Shown here one piece after another: positions 35,593 to 45,388 of a DNA stretch of 64,000 bases. Source of the stretch: Nitrobacter sp. Nb-311A (GTDB lineage Bacteria; Pseudomonadota; Alphaproteobacteria; Rhizobiales; Xanthobacteraceae); contig NZ_AAMY01000012.1 of NCBI RefSeq assembly GCF_000152905.1, positions 48,935 through 112,934 on the forward strand, in the 5' to 3' direction. Every line of letters begins with the position of its first letter. The first letter of the stretch is position 1. A program made the position numbers and the translations under genes. The notes under the pieces were generated by a model. It was not told where the DNA came from, ran no database searches, and worked only from the letters and a program-made list of their open reading frames with translations.

Positions 35593-35789
35593 AAGATGTA
35601 TTCCCCCGAATCCCGATAATTCCCCGCGTGCTTCTGCAAGAGTAGAATTAGGTGAGAATTAGATTGTATTTAGAATACATCGAGATTGAAACCAGAACGG
35701 TTGATAAAGGCCGACAGCCAGCTCTAAGCGAGTGGGAGTTCGCAAATAGCGATTGACTTTCGAACCCAACCCACAAGCCAACGGTTACA

Positions 35790-36455
35790 ATGCGCCTGCT
35801 ATTGATCGAAGACGATGCGATGTTTGGCAAAGCGCTGGTCCGAGGCCTTGGGCAAAACGGCATGACTGTGGATTGGATCCGCGATGGGTCCGACGGGTTA
35901 GCTGCGCTCACGCGCGCGGAGCACGCCGCGGCGCTACTCGATATCGGGCTTCCGGAGATGTCGGGATTCGAAATCCTAAAGGCAATGCGAAGCAGCAGGA
36001 GAATGCCGCCCATCCTCATCATAACGGCGCGAGATCACGTAGAGGATATTGTGGCAGGCCTCGATCTCGGCGCCGACGATTACCTCATAAAGCCGTTCGA
36101 CCTTCGTACCCTGCTGGCCCGGATTCGAGCCGTGGTCCGACGAACAAATGCTCGAACAAGCGCATTGATGACCAGCAAGGACATTGCCCTGAATCCATCC
36201 ACTTACGTCGCGACCTTCCGAGACGTCGAAGCAACGCTGTCCGCCCGTGAGTTCTCGGTGTTGTATGCTCTAATGGAACATCCCGGAACCATTCTGTCCC
36301 GCTCGCAAATTGAAATGCGAATTTACGGCTGGGGCGAGGAAATCCAGAGCAACGCCGTCGATGTCGTCATACACGGCCTACGAAAGAAGTTCGGCAAGGA
36401 CATGATCCACAACATCCGTGGAGCGGGCTGGGTGGTTATCAAAGGCGAGTCATGA
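35790..36455 (+). CDS. OmpR/PhoB-family response regulator
   Basis: A 221-aa protein with a receiver domain (MRLLLIEDDAMFGKALVRGL, phospho-acceptor Asp51 in LLDIGLPEMSG, Lys101 in YLIKPFD) and a C-terminal winged helix (EFSVLYALMEHPGTILSRSQ; VDVVIHGLRKKFG). It is coupled to the downstream sensor kinase by a 4-nt overlap and divergent from the siderophore receptor at 33271-35592, which is a likely target. Confidence 0.93.
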   Translation: MRLLLIEDDAMFGKALVRGLGQNGMTVDWIRDGSDGLAALTRAEHAAALLDIGLPEMSGFEILKAMRSSRRMPPILIITARDHVEDIVAGLDLGADDYLIKPFDLRTLLARIRAVVRRTNARTSALMTSKDIALNPSTYVATFRDVEATLSAREFSVLYALMEHPGTILSRSQIEMRIYGWGEEIQSNAVDVVIHGLRKKFGKDMIHNIRGAGWVVIKGES

Positions 36456-37858
36456 ATTCGCTGCTGAGGACAATACTCGCTCCGATCACGGCCTTGCTGG
36501 CAGCTTTCTGCTTGGCTGCCGCAGCCGCATCTTTCGTCTTAGTAACCTACGAAGCTAACAAGTTCCTCGATGCTCAGTTGCAGGAAATTGCGATCAATAC
36601 CAGTAAAAAAACGCCAATGGACTTTGAAACGGAGGATGAAGACCGGCTCGTGGTCCGCGTCTGGGATCTCTCTGGGGCCATTGTTTACCACGGCGGACCT
36701 TCAGTCGACATACCTTGGACGCACCAACCCGGCTTGGCCGATGCTGTCGTAGATGGTCAACTGTGGCGAGTCTATCGATGGAGCACTGCCCACCACAACG
36801 CTCTGATTGCTCAAGCCTGGAGTGCCCGCCGCGAGATTGCGGCGTTTGCTGCCACGGGCGCCGCACTTCCTTTACTACTGGCCGTGCCGCTCGCATGGCT
36901 TCTGATACGTTGGTCCATCGGACGAACCCTGCGCGAATTTCACCGCCTATCATCCGCAATCGGCAACCGAAGCCTCGAGGTGCGCGAATCCCTTCAGTCC
37001 AAGGACATACCGACCGAGATCGTTCCGCTCATTGCAGCAATCGATCAACTTGTGGAGCGCTATCGTCAGGCATTGGAAATCCAGCGACGTTTTGTTGCCG
37101 ACGCCGCTCACGAACTCCGGACACCCCTTGCAGCGTTGCAAATACAGACCGACAATTTGCTAGCATCTGATCTCAGTGAACAATCCAGAGAATTGGCAAA
37201 CGAACTCGGTGATGGGGTACGACGATCGTCTCATATGGCACATCAGTTGCTGGAAATGGCCAGATCTGAAGGCAGTCCCGCGGTCCGCAATCGAACAATC
37301 GACCTTGCCGCTCTTATCACCTCAATCTTGACAGAGTTTGTCACCTCGGCAAGCGCAAGCGGAATCCATCTCGAGAGAGACATCGTAAGCCCTGCATCAG
37401 TTGATGCAGACGATACCGCGGTTCGAAAAATTCTGTCGATTCTTATCGACAATGCGATTTGCTATTCATCGCGGGACAGCGTGGTCACGGTGAAACTCTC
37501 TCTCACTGAGAACCAGCCACGAATAGACGTAACGGACAGCGGACCCGGCATCCCTAATGATATCATGCCTTTCATCTACGATCGTTTTTATCGAGGCGCG
37601 CCGCAGACGATTGAAGGAAGCGGTCTTGGTTTGGCGATCGCCAAAGCGGCTGCGGATCGCAACAACATCCGGCTGTTCCATCAGAGACGAGCAGACGTTC
37701 AAGGCACAGTCGCCACAATGATTTTCAACCAGTGTTCTGCGGAGGCTCGGCACTTAGAGCTTTCCGGTCTAACCATCAGTGACGGGGGTAGCTCTTTCGG
37801 AACCGAACAGCAAGGTGGTGTGCAATCGCTAAATCCTTTCGTCGGATTTATGACCTAA
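36452..37858 (+). CDS. Sensor histidine kinase
   Basis: This 468-aa membrane kinase has two transmembrane helices (about residues 8-32 and 131-152) around a periplasmic sensor, an H-box RRFVADAAHELRTPL with His220, an N-box region LIDNAICYSSRDSVVTVKL, and G-boxes DSGPGIP and GSGLGLAIAKAA. The periplasmic loop is short, as in QseC/TctE-like kinases. It would phosphorylate Asp51 of the adjacent regulator. Confidence 0.92.
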   Translation: MNSLLRTILAPITALLAAFCLAAAAASFVLVTYEANKFLDAQLQEIAINTSKKTPMDFETEDEDRLVVRVWDLSGAIVYHGGPSVDIPWTHQPGLADAVVDGQLWRVYRWSTAHHNALIAQAWSARREIAAFAATGAALPLLLAVPLAWLLIRWSIGRTLREFHRLSSAIGNRSLEVRESLQSKDIPTEIVPLIAAIDQLVERYRQALEIQRRFVADAAHELRTPLAALQIQTDNLLASDLSEQSRELANELGDGVRRSSHMAHQLLEMARSEGSPAVRNRTIDLAALITSILTEFVTSASASGIHLERDIVSPASVDADDTAVRKILSILIDNAICYSSRDSVVTVKLSLTENQPRIDVTDSGPGIPNDIMPFIYDRFYRGAPQTIEGSGLGLAIAKAAADRNNIRLFHQRRADVQGTVATMIFNQCSAEARHLELSGLTISDGGSSFGTEQQGGVQSLNPFVGFMT

Positions 37859-38032
37859 TCTTTGCCTCCAGCAAGCATCTATCCTGACGGAGACAAGCGG
37901 AATTCGCTTCGCATCTTTATTTCTGGGTCCAGTGCATGGTAGGGACGACTCCGTATCTGGAATGACCTTCGATTTGCGAACAGCGGTTCTAAATCGTGTT
38001 GAAGGCTTCAGCGAAAATACTGAGCGGACAAG

Positions 38033-39076
38033 ATGACGGCATCTATCAAAAATCGCATCCGATATCGGGCGGGGACTATAGCAGCAATGTTTAGAGTTGT
38101 CCTATTGGTGCTGCCGATGGCAGCCGCGCTGGCGTTAACGTCTCTAGCGTCGGTTGCGATTGCGCAGCAGACCAGCGCGCCGCATCCGACGGCACCATCC
38201 GCGCAGACGCCGGCATTGTCTGCACCGGCAACGACGGTTCAGGCGCCCTCGTCGGTCTCCGGCGCGCCATCGTCCTCGAGTGCACCGTCGCCCTCGAACG
38301 CGCCGTCGCCCTCCACCGAGGCCGCGCCGTCCCCCGCCGGTGACGCCGGCGCCAACCTGCTGGAGCAGGCGTCACCTCACGACCTGTCACCGTGGTCGAT
38401 GTTTATGTCGGCCGACATTATCGTCAAGCTGGTGATGATCGGTCTTGCGTTTGCCTCGCTGGTGACGTGGACGATCTGCATCGCGAAGATGGTGGAGCTG
38501 TCGCTGGCGCGGCGCAAATTGGGCGCGGCGCTGACGCAGATTGGCGAGTCACGCTCGCTGGCGGAAGCGCAGATGGCGCTCGGCGCAAAGGATGGCGTGC
38601 TGGCGTCGTTGCTGGCTTCTGCGATGCATGAGGCGCGGCTGTCGGCCGGAATTTCCAGCGATGCCGGCATCAAGGAGAGAGCAGCGTCGAACTTCGCTGA
38701 AATCGTCCGCGCTGAATCCCGCCGCATCCGGCTCGGCATGGGGCTGCTTGCGACCATCGGCGCGACATCGCCTTTCGTCGGCCTGTTCGGCACCGTGTGG
38801 GGCATCATGAACAGCTTCATCGGGATTTCGAAGGCGCAGACCACCAACCTCGCGGTGGTGGCGCCTGGCATCGCCGAAGCCCTGCTCGCGACTGCGCTCG
38901 GTCTCGTCGCGGCGATTCCGGCCGTCATCATTTACAATCACTTCGCACGGGTGACGAAAGGCTATATCGAACTCGTCAGCCGCGCATCGGGATCGGCCGG
39001 TCGGTTGCTGTCGCGCGATCTGGATCGCACCCATGTCGGTTCGATCGGCGGGGCGCGGTCGCGCGCGGCGGAGTAG
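38033..39076 (+). CDS. exbB: TonB-system proton channel subunit ExbB
   Basis: A 347-aa ExbB with a long signal-like N-terminus and a Ser/Pro/Ala-rich linker (residues about 45-105), then the three-helix core: ADIIVKLVMIGLAFASLVTW, GLLATIGATSPFVGLFGTVW (the conserved channel helix) and IAEALLATALGLVAAIPAVI. It forms the proton channel with ExbD in the inner membrane. Four nt separate it from exbD. Confidence 0.93.
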   Translation: MTASIKNRIRYRAGTIAAMFRVVLLVLPMAAALALTSLASVAIAQQTSAPHPTAPSAQTPALSAPATTVQAPSSVSGAPSSSSAPSPSNAPSPSTEAAPSPAGDAGANLLEQASPHDLSPWSMFMSADIIVKLVMIGLAFASLVTWTICIAKMVELSLARRKLGAALTQIGESRSLAEAQMALGAKDGVLASLLASAMHEARLSAGISSDAGIKERAASNFAEIVRAESRRIRLGMGLLATIGATSPFVGLFGTVWGIMNSFIGISKAQTTNLAVVAPGIAEALLATALGLVAAIPAVIIYNHFARVTKGYIELVSRASGSAGRLLSRDLDRTHVGSIGGARSRAAE

Positions 39077-39079
39077 GCG

Positions 39080-39550
39080 ATGGGCGCATCGATTGCAGAA
39101 GGCGGTCTCGACGACGACGAGGATTACGCTGAAGCGCACGAGATCAACGTCACGCCGTTCATCGACGTCATTCTGGTTCTTCTGATCATCTTCATGGTGG
39201 CGGCGCCGCTGTCGACCGTCGATCTTCCGGTCAACCTGCCGACGTCGAGCGCGACACCGCAGAAAAAGCCTGACAAGCCGACCTATGTCAGCATCAAGGC
39301 CGACCTTGCCGTCGCCATCGGCGAAACCATGGTCAAGCGCGTCGATCTGGTGCGGACGCTGGACAGCACACCGAACATAACCAAGGACAGTTTCATCTTT
39401 CTGCGGGCGGACCGCGCGGTGCCTTACGGCGACCTGATGGACGTGCTGGAGATCCTGCGCGCGGGCGGCTTCACGAAAATCAAGCTGGTTGCGCTCGAGG
39501 GCGTTCCGGACGCCCAGTCCGTTCCGGCCGCGGCTGACGCAAAGCCCTGA
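39080..39550 (+). CDS. exbD: TonB-system proton channel subunit ExbD
   Basis: The 156-aa ExbD/TolR protein has the N-terminal INVTPFIDVILVLLIIFMVA helix with the proton-carrying Asp in FIDV, and a periplasmic domain (LPTSSATPQKKPDKPTYVSI; IFLRADRAVPYGDLMDVLEI). It is immediately followed by tonB. Confidence 0.93.
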   Translation: MGASIAEGGLDDDEDYAEAHEINVTPFIDVILVLLIIFMVAAPLSTVDLPVNLPTSSATPQKKPDKPTYVSIKADLAVAIGETMVKRVDLVRTLDSTPNITKDSFIFLRADRAVPYGDLMDVLEILRAGGFTKIKLVALEGVPDAQSVPAAADAKP

Positions 39551-39552
39551 CC

Positions 39553-40347
39553 ATGTCTGAGATCATCGCAGAGCCACCGCCGTCCCGCCGTCTTTGGGCC
39601 TTGTCAGCCACCGCCGCGCTCGCGATCCATCTCGGTTGTGTGGCGCTGGCGGTGGCTCAGATGCAAACCGACGAGTCGGACGATGATCTCGGCGCGCCGG
39701 CGATCGAGATTGGACTCGATCTGTCCTCGCCGCATCGTGAGGCGACCGACCTTCCGCCCGGGCCGGACACCGACGCATCCGTCGCCTCGCCCGCGCTTGC
39801 CGAGCAGAAGGCGGTCGAGAAGGAAACCGATCTGCCCAAGGACACGCCGACGGAGACCGATGAACCGGATCGGATCGTCACCGAGAACGAGTCAAAAAAG
39901 CCGGTCGATGACGACCCCGAAAAGGCTGCGAAGCCGACGACGGCCTCGCAGGAATCGGCGGCCTCTGAAGCGACCGCGATGCCGAGCGTTGAGAGTGCCC
40001 AGGAATCGGAGCGTTCGGTCGCGCCGCAGCAAGGCACCGGCGCAAGCGCGCGCCGAATCCTGGCCACCTGGCAGAAGGAATTGGTGGCACATCTCGACAA
40101 GCACAAGCGCTATCCGCCTGAACACATCCAGAAAAACGTCGAGATTCTCGTCAACTTCGTGCTCGATCGCCTCGGCCATGTCGTGTCGGCCACCATCGTG
40201 AAGGGATCTGGTGATCCGGTCTTCGACAACGCCGCACTCGCCATGATGCACCGGTCCGATCCGGTGCCGCCACCCCCGCCGCTGATCGCGGACGAAGGAT
40301 TGAGCTTCACGCTGCCCGTCGTCTTCCGCGTCAAAGGAAAGGGATGA
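39553..40347 (+). CDS. tonB: TonB energy-transducing protein
   Basis: The 264-aa protein has an N-terminal anchor (LSATAALAIHLGCVALAVAQ with the functional His), a long Pro/Glu/Lys/Thr-rich spacer, and the C-terminal TonB domain: LVAHLDKHKRYPPEHIQKNV, VLDRLGHVVSATIVKGSGDP, NAALAMMHRSDPVPPPPPLI. It links the ExbB-ExbD channel to outer-membrane receptors such as that at 33271-35592. Confidence 0.92.
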   Translation: MSEIIAEPPPSRRLWALSATAALAIHLGCVALAVAQMQTDESDDDLGAPAIEIGLDLSSPHREATDLPPGPDTDASVASPALAEQKAVEKETDLPKDTPTETDEPDRIVTENESKKPVDDDPEKAAKPTTASQESAASEATAMPSVESAQESERSVAPQQGTGASARRILATWQKELVAHLDKHKRYPPEHIQKNVEILVNFVLDRLGHVVSATIVKGSGDPVFDNAALAMMHRSDPVPPPPPLIADEGLSFTLPVVFRVKGKG

Positions 40348-40528
40348 CACCAACTTCGTCTCTCTCGTCTACTTTGGTCAAGCTGTAGAAAGTGGCGGCG
40401 CCGGATGCATTCTTGGGGCTTCGATTGGATTGTCGGAGCGCCTGCTCCCATTAGATTGAGATTCCTGCAGAAAGGACTGGCATTCGTGGGCAAAGCGAGC
40501 ATTGCTGTGGCGTGAGATGGCCCTTGAC

Positions 40529-40590
40529 GGCCCCGCAGCGCAACATGGCTGACGGGGCCTTGGATGGTGCGACGCTGATGTCGCATCATT
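40529..40590 (+). promoter_or_regulatory. Two-hairpin leader of the DUF3489 gene (module C)
   Basis: Hairpin 1: GGCCCCG (40529-40535) with CGGGGCC (40553-40559). Hairpin 2: GATGGTGCGAC (40563-40573) with GTCGCATCATT (40580-40590), an 11-bp stem with two G-T pairs and loop GCTGAT. The ribosome-binding site GGAGGG begins 2 nt later and the ATG is at 40602. Stem sequences differ from modules B and D but the folds agree. Confidence 0.65.
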
Positions 40591-40601
40591 TTGGAGGGTC
40601 T

Positions 40602-41000
40602 ATGCAGAAGTCATCCCGCAATCGGAAGCCACCATCGAACCGCCGCCGACGCGGTAAGGCCCTCACCACAACGAAGGCAGCAAGAACAGCACCTCGTCCT
40701 GTGAGAGAGCCGACGAAACGACGTCTAACGCTTCCCTTAAGCTCGGCTCAAGCGGGCGGCGTGGTCAGAGCATCTGCTGAAGCCAACAAACGGGCGAACA
40801 AGCAAACAAAACTGCTCGATCTTCTGAGGCGCCCGGCTGGTGCGACCATTGCGACGCTCGTGGAAGTGTCAGGCTGGCAGCAACATTCGGTACGTGGGTT
40901 TTTGGCCGGCGTGGTTCGCAAGAGGCTCGGGCTCGAGTTGGTATCAAGCCTTGAAGCCGATCAGCGCATCTACCGCATCGTTGCAGCGAAGCAGGCCTGA
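40602..41000 (+). CDS. DUF3489 domain protein (module C)
   Basis: This 132-aa protein has a Lys/Arg-rich N-terminal half (MQKSSRNRKPPSNRRRRGKA) and the DUF3489 core QTKLLDLLRRPAGATIATLV, then VSGWQQHSVRGFLAGVVRKR, ending IYRIVAAKQA. The start at 40602 has a strong GGAGGG site just 3' of the conserved leader. DUF2924 follows after 2 nt. The recombinase of this module is separated by a group II intron and is truncated. Confidence 0.85.
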   Translation: MQKSSRNRKPPSNRRRRGKALTTTKAARTAPRPVREPTKRRLTLPLSSAQAGGVVRASAEANKRANKQTKLLDLLRRPAGATIATLVEVSGWQQHSVRGFLAGVVRKRLGLELVSSLEADQRIYRIVAAKQA

Positions 41001-41002
41001 CG

Positions 41003-41500
41003 ATGGCTGAAGCCTTGAAGGGCGAGCTCGCGCGTCGTCGCGATCTCAGTGGTCGGCGACCGCAGTCTCGTGGTCGTCGCTCAAGCTGGTCCGCGCTGGC
41101 GCATCTTCCGAAGCATCTGCAGACAGCCATTGTAAGCTATCGGCGACAGGCAGATCAGTCGGGCGACCTCGATCCGGCGATACGCCAGTTCCTTGATCGC
41201 ATCGGCGAGAAGGAGACGTCCGACTCCATCATGGCCAAGCTCGTCGCCTTCGACCGGGGACAGGTCGAGCTGAAGGCAGGTACCATCCTGTCCCGTGAAT
41301 GGAACGGCATCACTCATCGGGCGATCGTCGTTGACGATGGCTTCCTGTGGGACGGCACACGGTACGACAGCCTTTCGGCGATCGCCTTCGCCATCACCGG
41401 CACCCGCTGGAGCGGCCCCCGCTTCTTTGGCCTTGCGCGACGTAGTGGCACCAGTACGCGCAACGATAATAAGAAATGTGTGTGCCCAACTGATCGATGA
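41003..41500 (+). CDS. DUF2924 domain protein (module C)
   Basis: The 165-aa protein carries HLPKHLQTAIVSYRRQADQS, GTILSREWNGITHRAIVVDD and YDSLSAIAFAITGTRWSGPR with FFGLARR, as in the other copies. Its last 20 residues (TSTRNDNKKCVCPTDR) differ from the others, probably because the DNA after about 41440 was altered near the intron insertion. Confidence 0.85.
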   Translation: MAEALKGELARRRDLSGRRPQSRGRRSSWSALAHLPKHLQTAIVSYRRQADQSGDLDPAIRQFLDRIGEKETSDSIMAKLVAFDRGQVELKAGTILSREWNGITHRAIVVDDGFLWDGTRYDSLSAIAFAITGTRWSGPRFFGLARRSGTSTRNDNKKCVCPTDR

Positions 41501-41565
41501 CCGGCAGCCAAAAAAGCTGCCTCACTCTGAGATAAGCAGAGTCGAAAGGGGACCGCAAGTTACGA

Positions 41566-43640
41566 GTGCGATTCGACACTCGCGATGAAATGCGCAGAGC
41601 GGTCTGAACTATCCGGATAGGGCGCTGTCTCGCCCACGCCGGGTTACCACAGGACCTATGATGAGGAATACGAAGCCTGTGTCTGAAGCCTCGGACTTGA
41701 AAACGTGAACTCTCGCAACGAGACAGCGGAGAGCAAGGTGCGTGATCTGGATCGGCTGACTGAACCGGTCTGGGCATGTCGTGTCAGCGGCATGGCTGCG
41801 AGCATCTCGTCATCACTCGCAGACAGAGCATCCCGGGGTAAAGCAGGTCATCTACGGGTCCATGGGTTATCGATCGGAACGTCGGAACCCACGCACAGCC
41901 GCCGGTCGGTAGCGGGCCGGCTAGCCCTTCGAAGTCCGGAGATGGCGGGGCGTGGGGGCGGAGATCTCGTAGTAGTCCGAGGTCGGGAAAGCCGGCCACA
42001 TGGCGAAGGGGATCAGGTGCCAGGTGGTTTTGCGACGAAGGAGGAATGAGCAGTGGACACTGTTTATCAGGCTGACAAAGTCTGGCTTCTCGACATTCAA
42101 CGCAAACTCCACACGTGGAGTCGGTCCAACCCTGACGATGCGTGGCGGGACATGTGGAACTGGTCACCCAGCCACAAAACCTCCGCCTTGCATGGAGACG
42201 GGTCGCGAGCAATCGCGGCGCGCGCTCATCGGGGGTGGACAAGGTGACTGTCAAACACATCGAGACGCGCATCGGCGTCGAACGCTTCCTCACCACAACA
42301 CGGACGATGCTGCTGGATGGCAGCTATCGCCCGCAAGCGGTACGACGCGTCATGATTCCGAAACGCGGCAGGCCGGGCCTATTCCGACCGCTGGGTGTGC
42401 CGACAGTGCAGGATCGCGTCGTTCAAGCTGCGCTCCTGCAACTGCTGGAGCCGATCTTCGAGGCGGTGTTCCTGACCGTCTCGTATGGCTTCCGCCCAAA
42501 ACGGGCCTGTCGCGATGCTTTGGAGCATATCCGCAACGCGATCCGACCGACCGGGCAGAAGACCGAAACCGATTGGCCCCGTCCACCCTATCAATGGGTC
42601 ATTGAAGGGGACATCAAAAGATGCTTCGACAACATCGATCACCACCATGTCATGACATGCCTTCGCCGGCGTGTCTCGGACCGGAGGGTGACACGACTCG
42701 TCAGAGCCTTCCTGAAAGCGGGCGTGTTGTCCGAAGGTTCGCTCGTGCGAACCAAGGCCGGGACCCCGCAGGGTGGCGTGCTCTCGCCCTTGCTCGCCAA
42801 CGTCATGTTGGATGGCATCGAGCGTCGGTACGCCAAGTACGTCGTGCCTCGCCTCACCCGCGATGGCAAGCCGTATGCCCGCCCCGGCAATGAGCTGCGC
42901 AAGTTCCGCCACTATGAGCGCAAGGCGGGACGCGTGGTGTTCTTGCCCATTCGATATGCCGACGATTTTGTGGTGCTCGTCAACGGGACCGAGGAACAGG
43001 CCCGTGCCGAAAAGGAAGCCTTGGCTGTCTTTCTGCGGGAAGAGATGAAACTCACGCTCGCCCCGGAGAAGACGCACGTCACCTCGCTCACCGAGGGCTT
43101 TGAGTTCCTCGGTCATCGTGTCCGGCTACGCTGGGATGACAGGTGGGGCTATTGGCCTCGCGTCGAAATCCCCAAGGCCCGGGTCAAAGACTTCCACCAC
43201 CGCATCAAGCAGCTCACCACCAGAGGGCGTTCTCGTCTGTCCTTCCAGGAGGTCATCGACGCCCTCAATCCGGTCTTGCTCGGTTGGGGACGCTTCTACC
43301 AGCATTGCTACGGAGCCAAGCAGGTGTTTGCCCGCATCGATCATTATGCGTGGGACCGCCTGCGGCGCTGGCTGCGTAAGAAGTATCCCAAGACGCCTCG
43401 CCTCGTGATCCGTCGCCGGTACTGGCGGCGGCTTACAGGTCGTCCTCGATATCGATGGGTCGATCAACGTCCCCTCGCCATCGTCGCAGACCTCAAGGTT
43501 GAGCGTCACGACCTGCTCAAGATGCGGATGCCCGACTACGCGTATCCGGCATGGGAGAGCCCGGTGCATAACGAAAGGTGCACGCCGGGTTCGGGAACGG
43601 GGGTTGGGGAAACCGGCGGGGGCAATCCCGACATCGGCGC
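41566..43640 (+). mobile_element. Group II intron (retrointron) between DUF2924 and recombinase genes
   Basis: A likely 5' end is GTGCG at 41566; folding partners such as GCTGTCTCG (41627-41635) and CGAGACAGC (41720-41728) lie in the domain I-like part. An RT/maturase ORF follows, and domain V is clear at 43557-43592: GAGCCCGGTGCA, loop TAACGAAAGG, TGCACGCCGGGTTC. Domain VI and the 3' boundary are not resolved (about 43620-43690). The RT frame is shifted near its start, so mobility may be lost. Confidence 0.7.
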
Positions 43641-43695
43641 CTCGCCCCCACGTTCGCTGCGGGATAGCACGGTCGGTGGGGAGGATGAGCCGTGA
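42053..43695 (+). pseudogene. Group II intron reverse transcriptase/maturase, frameshifted near its start
   Basis: The N-terminus MDTVYQADKVWLLDIQRKLH starts at 42053 and shifts frame at about 42163, after which the second frame (open from a GTG at 42142) continues NLRLAWRRVASNRGARSSGV, RT motifs LFRPLGVPTVQDRVVQAALL, GTPQGGVLSPLLANVMLDGI, the catalytic RYADDFVVL, and the maturase domain LLGWGRFYQHCYGAKQVFAR. The ORF has no stop before domain V and runs on through it to 43695, overlapping the recombinase GTG by 4 nt. The protein would splice and retrotranspose the intron. Confidence 0.75.
43557..43592 (+). ncRNA. Group II intron domain V
   Basis: A 36-nt hairpin: GAGCCCGGTGCA pairs with TGCACGCCGGGTTC around loop TAACGAAAGG. 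Its start (GAGCC) and end (GGTTC) are canonical for domain V, the catalytic heart of the intron. Confidence 0.75.
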
Positions 43696-44174
43696 GGGCG
43701 GGAAAAGCGTTGGCCCGAGAGCTCGTCCGGTGCGCGATCTATACCCGGGTCTCGACCGACAATGGCCTCGACCAGGAGTTCAACTCGCTGGATGCCCAGT
43801 ATGAGGCTTCCAGTGCTTATATCAAAAGCCAGGCCCATGCCGGTTGGGTGCAGGTCAAGACCCGCTATGACGATGGTGGGTTCTCCGGAGGATCAACCGA
43901 CCGGCCGGCGCTGCAGCGCCTGCTGGAGGATATCCGGGCCCGCAAAATCGATGTCATTGTGGTCTACAAGGTCGATCGTCTGACCCGCTCGCTCGCCGAC
44001 TTCGCCAAACTGGTCGAACTGTTCGATGCCCATGGCGTTTCGTTTGTCTCGGTGACCCAGCAGTTCAATACCACGACGTCCATGGGACGCCTGACCCTCA
44101 ACGTTCTCCTGTCCTTTGCCCAGTTCGAACTGTCCGTCGTCAGAACATTTGGCCCAGATGGCTGCTTGATTTAG
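43692..44174 (+). pseudogene. Large serine recombinase (module C), N-terminal fragment
   Basis: From a GTG at 43692: ELVRCAIYTRVSTDNGL with the catalytic Ser, then FNSLDAQYEASSAYIKSQAH and VYKVDRLTRSLADFAKLVEL, matching modules B and D through LNVLLSFAQFE at 44129. It then changes to an unrelated tail (LSVVRTFGPDGCLI) and stops at 44174 just before the IS3 element. The DNA-binding domains are lost, so it cannot act alone as a recombinase. Confidence 0.85.
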
Positions 44175-44201
44175 CGGAGTGTGGGCCTCTGGTTGGTGAT
44201 G

Positions 44202-45240
44202 TTAAGCGGCGAGCTTGCGGTGTTGCAAGCGCCTGAATTGGATTGTCTGTCGTTTGATCCTTTCGCGTTGTTCGATGATGGCAGAGGCCCTACCGAAGTA
44301 GGCGTCGGCCGGCGTGACGTTGCCGAGACTCTCGTGATAGCGGCGATGATTGTAATGTTCGACGAAGGCCTCGATCTGGTGTTCGAGATCGCCGGGCAGG
44401 AAGTAGTTTTCCAGCAGGATGCGGTTCTTGAGCGTCTGGTGCCAGCGCTCGATCTTGCCCTGGGTCTGCGGGTGAAGCGGCGCTCCGCGAACATGACTCA
44501 TACCGTTGGCGCCGATCCATTCAGCGAGTTCGGCCGCGATGTAAGACGGCCCGTTGTCGCTGAGCAGCTTTGGCTTGTGCAGCACCCTGGCGCTGTCGCA
44601 GCCTGATGCCGTTGTCGCTGAGCAGCTTTGGCTTGTGCAGCACCCTGGCGCTGTCGCAGCCTGATGCCGTGAGCGCCAGTTCCAGTGTGTCGGTGACATC
44701 CTCGGCCCGCATGGTCGTGCACAGCTTCCAGGCGATGATATAGCGGGAGAAGTCGTCGAGCACGGTCGACAGATAGACCCAGCCCCAGCCGATGATCTTG
44801 AAGTAAGTGAAGTCGGTCTGCCACATCTCGTTGGGCCGCGTCGTCTTGTCCTTGAACTCGTCGGCAGCCTTGATCACCACGAATGCCGGGCTGGGGATGA
44901 GATCGTGGGCCTTGAGCAGGCGATAGACGGTGGCTTCCGAGACGAAGTAGCGCTTCTCGTCGGTGAATCGCACCGCCAATTCGCGCGGCGACAGCTCGGA
45001 TTGCTCCAGCGCCAATTCGATGATCTGAGCCTGGATATTGTCGCCGATGCGGTTCCAGACCCGGCTCGGCCGGGAAGGACGATCCTCCAACGCTTCGAGC
45101 CCGCCTTCAAGGTAGCGGTCATACCAGCGGTAGAAGGTGCGCCGAGCAATGCCGATTTGATCGAGCGTCTTCTTCGCGGGAAGATGCGACTGCTCAATCA
45201 TTCTGATGATCTCAAGCTTCTCAGATGCGGGGTATCTCAT
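44202..45240 (-). pseudogene. IS3-family OrfB transposase, broken by a tandem duplication
   Basis: orfB begins at 45240 (MRYPASEKLEIIRMIEQSHL), with HTH (LDQIGIARRTFYRWYDRYLE), the first catalytic Asp in EMWQTDFTYFKIIGWGW and TVLDDFSRYIIAWKLCT. At about 44611 a 58-bp duplication shifts the frame; the second frame resumes LSDNGPSYIAAELAEWIGAN (second Asp) and PQTQGKIERWHQTLKNRILL (Glu), ending 44202. Removing one repeat unit would restore a single ORF. Confidence 0.85.
44553..44668. repeat. Perfect 58-bp tandem duplication inside IS3 orfB
   Basis: The 58 bp starting GTTGTCGCTGAGCAGCTTTG and ending GCAGCCTGATGCC occur twice in tandem (44553-44610, 44611-44668) without mismatch. 58 is not a multiple of three, so the duplication inactivates the transposase. 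Confidence 0.9.
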
Positions 45241-45388
45241 TCGTCGTCGCCCCCATCCGCGATCATGCTTTTTTTGAGCAGACGGTTCTCCAGCGTCAGA
45301 TCGGCAACCGCCTCTTTCAAGGCACGGGTCTCACGGCGCAGGTCCCGAACTTCACCGGTCGTCGCAGCACGAGCCGTGTCGCCAGCTA

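Noticed and set aside
42379..43116. Minus-strand frames opposite the group II intron RT
   Set aside because: They are antisense to an RT with intact catalytic motifs and have no recognisable domains.
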